DNA of 64,000 nt from SZUA-442 sp963753185 (GCA_963753185.1 CAVWBO010000007.1:1054001-1118000), one strand, 5' to 3'; shown: positions 16,350 to 25,951, numbered from the stretch's first letter. The notes: generated by a model not told the origin, from the letters alone. Numbers and translations: made by a program.

Positions 16350-17371
16350 TGGAGTTCCTCGACGGCTTCTGGGTCCAGCTGATCATCAAGGTCGTCGGCG
16401 TGCTGCTGGTGGTCCTCACGGGAGCCCTCGTGGTCATCTACGCGGAGCTCAAGATCGGTTCGCACATGCAGTCCCGCATCGGCCCCTACTACGCGGGTGG
16501 AAGGTGGGGATGGGCCCAACCGCTCGCAGACGGCCTGAAGTTCCTCCAGAAGGAGGACCTCGCACCGAACACTGCGGACAGGACCGTGTACGGGTTTGCG
16601 CCGTATGTCGTGTTGATGGCGACGATCGGTGTCTTCGTCGTGATCCCGTTCGGTCCCGACCTCGTGGGCGCGGACCTCGACGTGGGCGCCTTCTACCTGC
16701 TTGCGATCTCGTCCCTGTCGGTCCTCGGCGTGCTCATGGCTGGTTGGTCGTCAGGGAACAAGTACTCGCTCATCGGCGGCCTCAGGGCGGCTGCCCAGCT
16801 CATCGCATACGAGCTGCCCCTCGTCCTCGCCGTGGTGGCCGTGGTGGTCCAGGCAGGGACCATGTCGCTCAACGGCATCGTCGACGCCCAGTCCGAGACG
16901 TGGTTCACCGTCGCAGGGTTCGACGTGTCCATGCCGTTCCTCGTTCGTGGTCAGATCCTCGGGTTCGCCATCTTCATGATCGCCGCCGTGGCTGAACTCA
17001 GCCGCATCCCGTTCGACATGCCGATCGCCGAGTCCGAGCTCACGATGGGATACCTCACCGAGTACTCCGGCATCCGCTTCACGATGTTCTTCCTCGGCGA
17101 GTACGCGTCGATGATCGGCCTGTCGGCGATCGCAGCGACGTTGTACCTCGGCGGATACGCCGCCCCCGGGCTTTCGGGCACACTGGCCAACGTCGCGGGA
17201 CCCGGCGTGTTGCTGTTCAAGATCGCGATCCTCGTCTTCATCATCATCTGGATCCGGTGGACCTGGCCCCGACTTCGTGAGGACCAGCTCCAGACCCTGG
17301 CGTGGACGTGGCTCGTTCCGCTCGGCCTCGCAAACATCGCCATCGTGTCGATCTTCAAGGTGGTCCTCTGA
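16346..17371 (+). CDS. nuoH: NADH-quinone oxidoreductase subunit H (NuoH)
   Basis: 341 residues, eight predicted helices; the subunit joining the peripheral and membrane arms and forming the quinone entry site. Conserved segments RIGPYYAGGRWGWAQPLADG and ELSRIPFDMPIAESELTMGY (with the glutamates of the E-channel) are present. The start is the first of two overlapping ATGs in ATGATGG, 4 bases inside nuoD; the second (16349) is equally possible. Confidence 0.96.
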   Translation: MMEFLDGFWVQLIIKVVGVLLVVLTGALVVIYAELKIGSHMQSRIGPYYAGGRWGWAQPLADGLKFLQKEDLAPNTADRTVYGFAPYVVLMATIGVFVVIPFGPDLVGADLDVGAFYLLAISSLSVLGVLMAGWSSGNKYSLIGGLRAAAQLIAYELPLVLAVVAVVVQAGTMSLNGIVDAQSETWFTVAGFDVSMPFLVRGQILGFAIFMIAAVAELSRIPFDMPIAESELTMGYLTEYSGIRFTMFFLGEYASMIGLSAIAATLYLGGYAAPGLSGTLANVAGPGVLLFKIAILVFIIIWIRWTWPRLREDQLQTLAWTWLVPLGLANIAIVSIFKVVL

Positions 17372-17841
17372 TGCCAAAGAGCGTTCGATTCCCCTTCCTC
17401 GGCCTCTTCAAGGGCATGGGCCTCACCTTCCGGACGATGATCCGGAAGGCACCGGTGACGATGTACCCCCAGGAGAAGGAGATCCCCGTTCCACGAGCGC
17501 GGGGCGTCATCTCCCTCGATGTCGACAACTGCACCGTGTGCATGCTGTGCGCCCGCGAGTGCCCCGACTGGTGCATCTACATCGAGGGCCACAAGGAGGA
17601 GCAGCCACCATCGAAGCCGGGAGGCCGCCCCCGAGCACGGGCGACGCTCGACCGGTTCGACATCGACTACAGCCTGTGCATGTACTGCGGCATCTGTGTC
17701 GAGGTGTGCCCGTTCGATGCGCTCCACTGGAGCCCCGAGTACGAGTACAGCGAGGAGAACGTGTCGCTGATGCTCCACGACAAGGATCGCCTCACCTACT
17801 GGCTCTCGACCGTCCCCGACCCTCCCTCCCTGGAGTCCTAG
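17371..17841 (+). CDS. nuoI: NADH-quinone oxidoreductase subunit I (NuoI)
   Basis: 156-residue ferredoxin-like subunit with two [4Fe-4S] clusters (N6a, N6b): CTVCMLCARECPDWC and CMYCGICVEVCPFDA. In a complex lacking NuoEFG these clusters become the probable entry point for electrons from ferredoxin or another donor, as proposed for other eleven-subunit complexes. ATG overlaps the nuoH stop by one base. Confidence 0.96.
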   Translation: MPKSVRFPFLGLFKGMGLTFRTMIRKAPVTMYPQEKEIPVPRARGVISLDVDNCTVCMLCARECPDWCIYIEGHKEEQPPSKPGGRPRARATLDRFDIDYSLCMYCGICVEVCPFDALHWSPEYEYSEENVSLMLHDKDRLTYWLSTVPDPPSLES

Positions 17842-18384
17842 ATGACGGTGTCCCTCTCCGATTGGCTCAGCGAGGTCGCGAACTGGATCTTCCTGATCAT
17901 CGCGCTCCCGACGCTGTTCAGTGCCTGGATGACGGTCACCACCCAGAACATCGTCCGTGCGGTGCTGTACCTGGTCGTCGCCCTCGCGGGCACGGCTGCC
18001 CTGTTCCTGATGCTCGGGGCAGAGTTCGTCGGCTGGACCGTCGTCCTCGTCTACATCGGGGCAGTGATCATCCTGTTCCTCATCGGCATCATGATCACGA
18101 GGGCACCCCTCGGAACCACGACCGCCCTGAGCCAGGGCACGAACGTCACACGGCCAGCCGCCCTGCTGTCGCTCGTCCTGTTCGGCATGATCGCGTGGGG
18201 ATCCGTCGATGCGTTCGGAAACGACATGATCGAGCCGTTCGAGTCGACGCCGACGTCGACGCTCGCCGACCTCATCTTCACCAGGCTGATCATCCCGTTC
18301 GAGGTGCTGTCCTTCGTCCTTCTCGCAGCCCTCATCGGAGGCATTGCCCTCGCACGGCGCGACGACAAGGACGGCACGCGATGA
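17842..18384 (+). CDS. nuoJ: NADH-quinone oxidoreductase subunit J (NuoJ)
   Basis: 180 residues, five helices. The motif VYIGAVIILFLIGIMITR is the conserved helix with the pi-bulge that links quinone chemistry to pumping. Starts directly after the nuoI stop and overlaps nuoK by 4 bases. Confidence 0.94.
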   Translation: MTVSLSDWLSEVANWIFLIIALPTLFSAWMTVTTQNIVRAVLYLVVALAGTAALFLMLGAEFVGWTVVLVYIGAVIILFLIGIMITRAPLGTTTALSQGTNVTRPAALLSLVLFGMIAWGSVDAFGNDMIEPFESTPTSTLADLIFTRLIIPFEVLSFVLLAALIGGIALARRDDKDGTR

Positions 18385-18686
18385 CGATCGTCCAGTTCGT
18401 GCTCCTCGGGACGGCGTTGTTCTCGATCGGCCTCTACGGCGTGATCACCCGCCGCAACGCCGTGTTGGTCCTCGCCTCGGTCGAATTGATGCTCGCGGCG
18501 GCGAACGTCAACCTCGTCGCGTTCGACGTATACCTCCGCGACCCGACACACTCGGGACAGATCTTCTCGCTCTTCATCATCGGCCTCGCCGCCGCCGAGG
18601 TCGGCATCGGCATCGCGATCGTGCTGATGATCTTCAGGAACCGCCAGTCAGCTGATCCCGACGAGCTCAGGCTGATGAGGGGTTGA
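18381..18686 (+). CDS. nuoK: NADH-quinone oxidoreductase subunit K (NuoK)
   Basis: 101 residues, three helices. The two membrane glutamates of the proton path are visible in SVELMLAAANVNLVAF and LAAAEVGIGIAIVLMIFRNR. Overlaps nuoJ by 4 bases (ATGA). Confidence 0.95.
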   Translation: MTIVQFVLLGTALFSIGLYGVITRRNAVLVLASVELMLAAANVNLVAFDVYLRDPTHSGQIFSLFIIGLAAAEVGIGIAIVLMIFRNRQSADPDELRLMRG

Positions 18687-18688
18687 CG

Positions 18689-20770
18689 ATGCTGCACACA
18701 CTGTCATCCGTCGTCCCGAACCTGATCCTCGCAGCCGAGGAGGGAGGGGCGGTCGAGCCCGGAATCACGTCCGGTCCCCTGGTCGAGTTCGCATGGCTCA
18801 TCATGGTCGTGCCGATCCTCGCGACCTTCCTGGTCGTGTTCTTCGGGAAGCGGTCGCCGTTCAAGGGTTGGCTGATGGCCGAGCTCGCGATCGGCTTCGT
18901 CGCTGTGTACGGCACCGTGCTCCTCATCCTCAACGCCACGGAGGGGATCACGTACTACGGCCAGATCGACATCGCCACGATCGGCGCGTACACGATCGAA
19001 TGGGGTGTCGCGGTCGACGGCCTCTCGATCATGATGTATTTCCTTGTGGGCGTCGTTGGTCTGCTCGTGTTCACGTATGCGAAGGGCTACCTCGAGGGTG
19101 ACGTGCGGTTCACCTGGTTCTTCGCATCGTTCTCGCTGTTCGCAGGCGGCATGCTCGTCCTCGTCGCCTCCCCGAACCTCATCCAGTTGATCGTCGGATG
19201 GGAGCTGGTCGGTGTTGCCTCGTACCTGCTCATCGGCCACTACTGGGAGGACTTCGCGAACGTCGACGCGGCGAACAAGGCCTTCATGGTCAACAAGATC
19301 GCCGACGCCGGCCTGTTCCTCGGGGCCATCATCATGGCGACATCGGTCGGATCGTTCCGATTCAACGACGTCATCGACGTCGTCGTCGCCGGAGAGAGTG
19401 GCGCGCTCTCCCAATATGCCTTCTGGGCAGGCCTCCTCATCTTCATCGGGGCGATGGGGAAGTCAGCCCAGTTCCCGCTCCACGTCTGGCTCCCGGATGC
19501 AATGGCCGGGCCGACGCCCGTGTCGGCACTCATGCACGCAGCGACGATGGTGACCGCAGGCGTCTACCTCCTGGGCCGCCTCTTCCCGTTCTACCTCGAC
19601 CTCGACGGCATGTTCGCCGGTGATGTACGGAACATCATCATCGTGATCGGAGGCCTCACCCTCTTCCTCATGGGATTCCTCGCGATCGTCCAGGACGACA
19701 TCAAGAAGGTGCTCGCGTACTCGACGGTCAGCCAGCTCGGCTACATGGTCGCCGCCATGGGTGCCGGCGCTTACACCGCTGGCCTCTTCCACCTGTTCAC
19801 CCACGCGTTCTTCAAGGCGCTGCTCTTCCTCGCCGCTGGCTCGGTCATCCACGCAGTGCATTCGAACAACATGTCTGACATGGGTGGCCTCCGGAGGTTC
19901 ATGCCGAAGACCTTCTGGACGTTCGTGATGGGCACCCTCGCCCTCGTCGGCGTGTTCCCGTTCGCCGGGTTCTTCTCGAAGGATGAGATCCTCGCGTCGA
20001 TGAAGTACGCCGGAGGGCACGGGCAGACCATCGCGAACTTCATCCTCGTCCTCGGCATAGCGGGCGCCTTCGTCACGGCCTTCTACATGATGCGTGCCTT
20101 GTCGCTCACGTTCTTCGGCGAGTACAAGGGCCACGGGCATCCCCACGAGTCACCGACCTCCATGACCCTGCCGCTCATCGGGCTGGCCGTGTTCGCCCTC
20201 ACCGCGGGGTGGGTCAATATGCCAGGCATCTACACGGGCTTCACGGATTGGCTCGCAACGAGGGTCCCGCTGACGGGGATCGGCGACCACCACCCCGAGA
20301 CGTTCGACTTCGCCCTCATCGCGATCGTGACGCCGCTCGTGCTCATCGGCCTCGGCGTGGGATGGATGATCTACGGGCGCGGTGCCGCAGACAAGACGCA
20401 GGCCGAGCGAGACACATTCCGGATCCCCGTCCTGTGGCCGCTGTGGGAGCACCTCTATTACATCGACGACTTCTACATGGCTGGCATCGTCAGGCCCACC
20501 AAGGGAGCGCTCGCCAGAGCCGTCCTGTGGGTCGACATGAATGTCATCGACGGCGTGGTGAACGCGGTGGGAGCTGGTTCGATGCAGCTCGCACGCGGCG
20601 TGCGCATCGCGGACGAGAACGTCGTCGATGGTGTGTACAACGCAACCGGTGCCGCGACCGGTGCGTCCGGAACGGTGCTGAGGCGGACCTTCACGGGTCG
20701 GGTCCAGCAATACGTGGCGTTCAGTTTCGTCGGCGTGATCGTGATCGCCGTGCTGTTCATCATCTTCTAG
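18689..20770 (+). CDS. nuoL: NADH-quinone oxidoreductase subunit L (NuoL)
   Basis: 693 residues, the largest antiporter-like subunit. The core has GWELVGVASYLLIGHYW, GKSAQFPLHVWLPDAMAGPTPVSAL and DIKKVLAYSTVSQLGYM. After it comes the long lateral amphipathic helix that clamps NuoM/N, and a final transmembrane helix at the C-terminus. ATG at 18689 has GAGGGG six bases upstream; an in-frame TTG two codons earlier is less likely. Confidence 0.96.
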   Translation: MLHTLSSVVPNLILAAEEGGAVEPGITSGPLVEFAWLIMVVPILATFLVVFFGKRSPFKGWLMAELAIGFVAVYGTVLLILNATEGITYYGQIDIATIGAYTIEWGVAVDGLSIMMYFLVGVVGLLVFTYAKGYLEGDVRFTWFFASFSLFAGGMLVLVASPNLIQLIVGWELVGVASYLLIGHYWEDFANVDAANKAFMVNKIADAGLFLGAIIMATSVGSFRFNDVIDVVVAGESGALSQYAFWAGLLIFIGAMGKSAQFPLHVWLPDAMAGPTPVSALMHAATMVTAGVYLLGRLFPFYLDLDGMFAGDVRNIIIVIGGLTLFLMGFLAIVQDDIKKVLAYSTVSQLGYMVAAMGAGAYTAGLFHLFTHAFFKALLFLAAGSVIHAVHSNNMSDMGGLRRFMPKTFWTFVMGTLALVGVFPFAGFFSKDEILASMKYAGGHGQTIANFILVLGIAGAFVTAFYMMRALSLTFFGEYKGHGHPHESPTSMTLPLIGLAVFALTAGWVNMPGIYTGFTDWLATRVPLTGIGDHHPETFDFALIAIVTPLVLIGLGVGWMIYGRGAADKTQAERDTFRIPVLWPLWEHLYYIDDFYMAGIVRPTKGALARAVLWVDMNVIDGVVNAVGAGSMQLARGVRIADENVVDGVYNATGAATGASGTVLRRTFTGRVQQYVAFSFVGVIVIAVLFIIF

Positions 20771-20783
20771 GAGGAGCAAAGAG

Positions 20784-22376
20784 ATGGATTGGTTCGAAAA
20801 CGGTTGGGGCCTGAGCCTCATCGTCTTCCTGCCGGTCATTGGCTCGGTGGTGCTACTCGCCATACCGAAAGCGAAGGAGGCGGCCATCAAATGGACCGCC
20901 CTCGCCTTCAGTGTGGTGGCCCTTGCACTGTCGGTCATGCTGGCGGTGAATTTCGATTACTCGGCCGCAGACACGTACCAATTCGGTACAGCGATCGACA
21001 CGACATGGATCGAGGCGATCAACGCCAACTACCACATCGGTGTCGACGGCATCTCGCTGTCGCTCGTCGTCCTGGCGGCGATCATCACGACCCTGTCGAT
21101 CATCTACTCGTGGAACCACTGGCCGGAACCGCACAACCCGAAGCTCCTCCTGGTGTTCGTGCTCCTCCTCGCCACCGGTATGACGGGCACGTTCGTCGCC
21201 CTCGACCTCGTCTTGTTCTTCGTGTTCTTCGAGGTCGTACTGCTCCCGATGTACTTCATGATCGGCATCTGGGGTGATCGGGGCATCCGTGAGGTGCCGC
21301 TCTTCGGTTGGAAGCTCGAGATGCGGCTCTACGCCTCCCTGAAGTTCTTCGTATTCACGCTCGCAGGGTCGGCCTTCATGCTCCTGTCGTTCCTCGCCCT
21401 GTACTTCAAGAGCGAGGAGGCGCTCGGCTATCGCAGCTTCTCGATGGTGGAGCTTGCCGACATCGGCGCTGCCGGTGCATTCACGGGGACGTTCGCCCTC
21501 CTCGTGTTCGGCGGCATGTTCCTCGGGTTCGCCGTCAAGGTGCCCATGTGGCCCCTCCACACATGGCTCCCCGACGCGCACACGGCGGCACCGACGATCG
21601 GCTCCGTCATCCTCGCCGCGATCCTGCTGAAGCTCGGTACCTACGGGTTCATCCGGATCGCCCTACCGATCCTCCCCGACGAGGCCGTCCGGTGGGCGCC
21701 GTGGATCGGGCTGCTCGCAGTGATCGGGATCATCTACGGGTCCCTCGCATGTCTCGCCCAGACGGACATGAAGCGCCTCATCGCCTATTCGTCCGTTGGT
21801 CACATGGGATTCGTCATGCTCGGCATCGCGACGCTCACCGACATCGGGATCAACGCCGCGATCATCGGCATGGTCGCCCACGGCCTCATCACGGGCCTGT
21901 TGTTCTTCATCGCAGGGTCGATGTCGCACCGGTACCACACCCGTGACATGCGCAGGCTCGGGGGGAACCTGATCCTCATGCCGAAGATGGGCGTCCTGTT
22001 GGGGCTTGCGGCGATGGCGTCGCTCGGCCTGCCAGCGCTCGCGGGATTCTGGGGCGAGTTCATGGCGCTCATGGCGTCCTTCAGCCCCCTCGAGGCCATT
22101 GGTGCGACGGGCACCTTCAGGACCTTCATGGTCGTCGGGGCCATCGGGACCGTGCTCACTGCTGGGTACATGCTGTACATGCTGCGTAGCGTGAACTTCG
22201 GTGAACCCGGCGAGGAATGGGTCGGGCACGACTTCCACGATGTCGACATGTCCGAGTGGCTCGCATGGACACCGCTCGTGATCGGCACGATCCTGATCGG
22301 GATCTTCCCGAGGGTGATCTTCGGCGCAACCAATGATGCCGTGATCGGCCTCGTCGAGAAGGCCTTCGGAGGCTGA
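20784..22376 (+). CDS. nuoM: NADH-quinone oxidoreductase subunit M (NuoM), second copy
   Basis: 530 residues. It has FFEVVLLPMYFMIGIWG with the essential glutamate, VKVPMWPLHTWLPDAHTAAPT with the channel lysine, and LLKLGTYGF. Compared with the first copy it has an insertion between IWG and the LYASLKF helix. Preceded by GGAGG. Part of the nuoA-N operon. Confidence 0.96.
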   Translation: MDWFENGWGLSLIVFLPVIGSVVLLAIPKAKEAAIKWTALAFSVVALALSVMLAVNFDYSAADTYQFGTAIDTTWIEAINANYHIGVDGISLSLVVLAAIITTLSIIYSWNHWPEPHNPKLLLVFVLLLATGMTGTFVALDLVLFFVFFEVVLLPMYFMIGIWGDRGIREVPLFGWKLEMRLYASLKFFVFTLAGSAFMLLSFLALYFKSEEALGYRSFSMVELADIGAAGAFTGTFALLVFGGMFLGFAVKVPMWPLHTWLPDAHTAAPTIGSVILAAILLKLGTYGFIRIALPILPDEAVRWAPWIGLLAVIGIIYGSLACLAQTDMKRLIAYSSVGHMGFVMLGIATLTDIGINAAIIGMVAHGLITGLLFFIAGSMSHRYHTRDMRRLGGNLILMPKMGVLLGLAAMASLGLPALAGFWGEFMALMASFSPLEAIGATGTFRTFMVVGAIGTVLTAGYMLYMLRSVNFGEPGEEWVGHDFHDVDMSEWLAWTPLVIGTILIGIFPRVIFGATNDAVIGLVEKAFGG

Positions 22377-22380
22377 TCCC

Positions 22381-23895
22381 GTGTTCACCCTCGACTACCA
22401 CGCGATCCTCCCTGAGCTGATACTCGCGCTCACGGTCGTCGTGACGTTGGCAGTCGATCTCGCGACGCGCAAGAAGCACCTCGTGGCCATCGTCGGTGTC
22501 CTCGGCATGTTCGCAGCAATGGTGCCAGTGCTGACCCTCACGTTCTGCGGAAGCCTGGACTTCTGCACGGACACCGGCGTGCGCGTGCTCTTCGACGGAG
22601 GGTACGTGATCGACTCCTACGCCCTCGTGCTCAAGGGCGTCTTCATCTTCGCCGGATTCATCGTCCTCATGCTCTCCATCGGGTACCTCGAGTCGGATCG
22701 GTACTACGAGGGCGAGTACTACTTCCTCCTCGTAGCGTCCGTCCTCGGCGGCGTCGTGATGGCATCCTCGCGTGAGTTCATCGGGCTGATCGTCGCCCTC
22801 GAATTGGTGTCAGGCGCGGCGTTCCTCCTCGCCGGTTGGCGGAAGGGGGATCCCCGCTCGAACGAGGCATCCCTCAAGTTCTTCGTCATGGGCGTGCTCG
22901 CCACAGCCCTTGTGCTCTTCGGCGTATCACTGCTCTACGGGTTGACGGGAACGCTCCAGTTCGACGAGCTCGCGATCGCATCGGGTGAGGCATCGCGCAT
23001 CCCGCTCTTCAACCTCGGCGTCCTCTTCGTGCTCCTCGGCTTCGGGTTCAAGGTCTCTGCCGTGCCGTTCCACTTCTGGACACCGGACACATACGAGGGA
23101 TCGCCACCTCCGGTCACGGCCTGGCTGTCCGTGGGGTCGAAGGGTGCCGGCTTCGTCGCACTGCTGTCCGTGTGCTATCTGGCCTTCCCGTCCATCACCG
23201 ACGTGTGGGGACCGATCATGTGGATCGTCGCAGCCCTCTCGATGACAGTCGGCAACGTCGTGGCCATCAAGCAGACGAACATCATCCGCCTGCTCGGATA
23301 CTCGTCGATCGCCCAGGCCGGGTTCATGCTCGCACCCTTCGGTGCTGCCGCGGCGTCGGGATCGGACGACCTCACCGGCCCCTTCACGGCGACCGTCGTC
23401 TACTTCGTGATCTACGCCGTGATGAACCTCGGTGCGTTCGCGGTCGTCATCATCGTGGGGAGCAGGGTCGGCTCCTATGAGCTGGCCGACTGGGGAGGCC
23501 TGTACCGGTACGCCAGCGGCCTCGCCCTTGCTCTGGCCGTGTTCTTCATGTCCCTCGCAGGTGTGCCGCCCCTCGCTGGATGGTTTGCGAAGTTCGCGAT
23601 GTTCCAGGCGACGATCGGTGTCGGGAACTGGTGGGGCTACAGCATCGCGATCATCGCGGCCGTCAATGCCGTGATCGCGTTCGTCTACTACGCCCGAGTG
23701 ATGAAGACGGCCTTCTTCGATCCCGTGCCAGACGGTGTCGACGTCGAGGCGCTCGAAGCCATCGAGACCCCGGGACCGATCGGGTTCGCGGTCGGTCTCA
23801 CGGCATTCGGGGTCATCATCCTCGGCGTGTTCCCCGGAATCGCCGCGAACGTCGGGGACTTCTCACGCGAAGTCTTCGCCGCCCTCGGGCTCTGA
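22381..23895 (+). CDS. nuoN: NADH-quinone oxidoreductase subunit N (NuoN), second copy
   Basis: 504 residues, GTG start four bases after nuoM. The NuoN motif appears as FKVSAVPFHFWTPDTYEGSPPPV. Last gene of the operon; its 3' end overlaps the convergent HIT gene by 33 bases, so the transcripts of the two operons are antisense to each other there. Confidence 0.95.
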   Translation: MFTLDYHAILPELILALTVVVTLAVDLATRKKHLVAIVGVLGMFAAMVPVLTLTFCGSLDFCTDTGVRVLFDGGYVIDSYALVLKGVFIFAGFIVLMLSIGYLESDRYYEGEYYFLLVASVLGGVVMASSREFIGLIVALELVSGAAFLLAGWRKGDPRSNEASLKFFVMGVLATALVLFGVSLLYGLTGTLQFDELAIASGEASRIPLFNLGVLFVLLGFGFKVSAVPFHFWTPDTYEGSPPPVTAWLSVGSKGAGFVALLSVCYLAFPSITDVWGPIMWIVAALSMTVGNVVAIKQTNIIRLLGYSSIAQAGFMLAPFGAAAASGSDDLTGPFTATVVYFVIYAVMNLGAFAVVIIVGSRVGSYELADWGGLYRYASGLALALAVFFMSLAGVPPLAGWFAKFAMFQATIGVGNWWGYSIAIIAAVNAVIAFVYYARVMKTAFFDPVPDGVDVEALEAIETPGPIGFAVGLTAFGVIILGVFPGIAANVGDFSREVFAALGL

Positions 23896-24369
23896 TCCCG
23901 ACAGCCTCGCCCGTATCCCCTCGATGGCAGCCGACATGATGTCCAGCGGCTGGAGCGGGTAACGGTCGCTCGACCACACCTCTTCTCCCGAGGGGAGGTG
24001 TGTCAGGTGCTTCGCGCCCTTGATCGGGTCGTCGACCAAAGGACTTCCCGGCTCGCGGTGGGGTGCGAGGTGGACGTGGAAGTGGTCCACGCCTCCACCG
24101 AACACGTAGGCATAGACCAGCTCAGCGCCCGTTTCGTCCCTGATCGCGTTCGATGCCATCGCCATGACCGCGCCGAGGGTGCCTGCCTCATCGCCGTCGA
24201 GGTCGGTGAGGTAGGGGATGTGGCGCCGCGGGCTCAGGTACGAGTATCCGGCGAGCTCGCCGACGCGAACGGTCGTGAGTCGCCACAGGTCGTCCCCCCA
24301 CACCTCCTCCACCATGAGGGCGTGATCCATCTGCGAGCCTGCGCACAAGATGCAATCGGGATCCTGCAT
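23863..24369 (-). CDS. HIT family hydrolase
   Basis: 168 residues. The histidine-triad motif HFHVHLAPH (residues 96-104) is the catalytic site of nucleotide hydrolases/transferases. N-terminal CILC is the metal-binding pair often seen in bacterial HIT proteins. Transcribed toward nuoN, overlapping it by 33 bases, and divergently from the MidA-type methyltransferase with only 23 bases between starts. Substrate (AMP-lysine, Ap4A or similar) cannot be decided from sequence. Confidence 0.88.
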   Translation of the reverse strand: MQDPDCILCAGSQMDHALMVEEVWGDDLWRLTTVRVGELAGYSYLSPRRHIPYLTDLDGDEAGTLGAVMAMASNAIRDETGAELVYAYVFGGGVDHFHVHLAPHREPGSPLVDDPIKGAKHLTHLPSGEEVWSSDRYPLQPLDIMSAAIEGIRARLSGSEPEGGEDFA

Positions 24370-24392
24370 GCCACGAACCTACACTTTCCTGT

Positions 24393-25442
24393 GTGAGGGA
24401 CAAGATACTCGCGGCGATCGACGGGGAAGGGCCACTGCCGTTCGATCGATACATGGACACGTGCCTCTATGACCCCGACGAGGGGTTCTTCGGTGCGGGC
24501 AGGGGCGCCCCCGGGAAGGATGCGGACTTCCTGACGAGCCCTGAGACGAGTGCCCTCTTCGGGATGCTCGTCGGCCTGTGGGCGCTCGACACGCCGCATC
24601 CGCCCGGAACACCGCTGATCGAAGCGGGCGCGGGTTCCGGTTCCCTGCTCGCCGAGCTCACCGACATGTGGCTCGGCGATGGACCGCTCTACGCCATCGA
24701 ACGGTCAGAACCAGCGAGGACGAACCTCAAGTCGCGGTTCCCCGCCATCGGTGTCCTCGAGTCGCTCGATGGCCTACCCCCGAGCGATGGCGCCGTGATC
24801 ATCGCAAACGAGGTCCTCGACAACATGCCAGCCGGGCTTGCGATGATGACAGGCAACGGCTGGATCGAGCTCGGAGTCGACCGCGACGGTGATGGGTTGG
24901 CCCTCGTCGAGATTCCAGCACGGCCCGAGGTGGTTTCGTGGTGTACCGCTGTTCATCCGGACGTGTCGCCGGGACAGACGGTCACGTCCCAAGTCGCCGC
25001 CACGCAATGGATCGAGGAGACCCTCGGGTCCTTCTCGAGGGTCAGCATGTGCCTCATCGACTACGCCGAATCCTCGGATGTGCTCAGAGCCCGGCCGATG
25101 CACCAGCTGGTGCGCGCGTATCGCAAGCACCGCGCTTCGGACGAGTGGCTTTCGAGCCCAGGTGAGACCGACCTCACGGTGGACGTGAACATCGATGGTG
25201 TGGTCATGGCCGTGGATTCCGCAGGAGGCACGGTTGAGGTGACGAGCCAGCGCACCTTCCTCCTCGATCAGGGGGCAGAGGAGGATCTCGCCGACCTCGC
25301 ACACGCGGAAGTCACGGCGGCGAGCGAGGGCAGGATCATGGACCAGCTCATAGCGCGGTCCAAGCGAGTCGACCTCGAAGCCGTCCTCGACCCTTCCGGA
25401 CTCGGTGGTTTCACGGTGTTCCTGATCGGGAAGGGAACCTGA
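24393..25442 (+). CDS. MidA/NDUFAF7-type SAM-dependent methyltransferase
   Basis: 349 residues. Family marks: PLPFDRYMDTCLYDPDEGFF near the start, DFLTSPE (45-51) and the SAM-binding loop EAGAGSGSL (77-85), then ANEVLDNMP. The eukaryotic member NDUFAF7 (MidA) methylates an arginine of the 49-kDa complex I subunit, the NuoD homologue, and is needed for complex I assembly. Here the gene lies less than 1 kb after a nuo operon, which supports a role in maturing NuoD, though bacterial members are little studied. GTG start. The 3' end lies 47 bases before the following lipoprotein start. Confidence 0.85.
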   Translation: MRDKILAAIDGEGPLPFDRYMDTCLYDPDEGFFGAGRGAPGKDADFLTSPETSALFGMLVGLWALDTPHPPGTPLIEAGAGSGSLLAELTDMWLGDGPLYAIERSEPARTNLKSRFPAIGVLESLDGLPPSDGAVIIANEVLDNMPAGLAMMTGNGWIELGVDRDGDGLALVEIPARPEVVSWCTAVHPDVSPGQTVTSQVAATQWIEETLGSFSRVSMCLIDYAESSDVLRARPMHQLVRAYRKHRASDEWLSSPGETDLTVDVNIDGVVMAVDSAGGTVEVTSQRTFLLDQGAEEDLADLAHAEVTAASEGRIMDQLIARSKRVDLEAVLDPSGLGGFTVFLIGKGT

Positions 25443-25489
25443 AGCCACGGTCCGTGCGTCTGACGCGTACGAACCCGGAGGTATGGAAC

Positions 25490-25951
25490 GTGAGGAAGAT
25501 CATGATCGCCATGGCGGTCGCGGCGGTCCTCGTCGCAGGCTGCGCATCGGACGCCACGAACGGTGACAGCACGCTGCCGCCCGCCGAGGACGACAACTCC
25601 GATGCCACTGGGACACCTGTTGATCCGGGCGACGGCATCGGGGACGGTTCGGGGGGAGGGGACAATCCCGTCGTATCGGACGACCTGGCGCCCGAGATCG
25701 AACTGGCCATCGCCGACCTCACGGAGAGGCTCGGGGCAGGCGCCACGATCGAGGTTGTCGTCGCCCACGAGGTCACCTGGCCCGATGGCTCCCTCGGGTG
25801 CCCGGAGCCCGGCATGTCATACACCCAGGCGCTCGTGGACGGCTACCGGATCGAGCTCACCGACGGTCAGGCGACCTACGACTACCACGGTGCCGATGGT
25901 GGCGATCCGTTCCTGTGCGACAACCTGATGATCGATGCTCCCGAGGGCTGA
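25490..25951 (+). CDS. Lipoprotein with conserved WPDGSLGCP domain
   Basis: 153 residues. Signal peptide with lipobox LVAGC, a Gly/Asp/Pro-rich flexible linker, then a compact domain with the pattern WPDGSLGCPEPGMSYTQALV, GYRI and a C-terminal cysteine (DPFLCDN) that may pair with the first. The pattern recurs in uncharacterised bacterial lipoproteins. GTG at 25490 has GGAGG eight bases upstream; a more upstream GTG (25454) would put charged residues before the signal peptide. Follows the methyltransferase gene closely and may share its transcript. Function unknown. Confidence 0.75.
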   Translation: MRKIMIAMAVAAVLVAGCASDATNGDSTLPPAEDDNSDATGTPVDPGDGIGDGSGGGDNPVVSDDLAPEIELAIADLTERLGAGATIEVVVAHEVTWPDGSLGCPEPGMSYTQALVDGYRIELTDGQATYDYHGADGGDPFLCDNLMIDAPEG

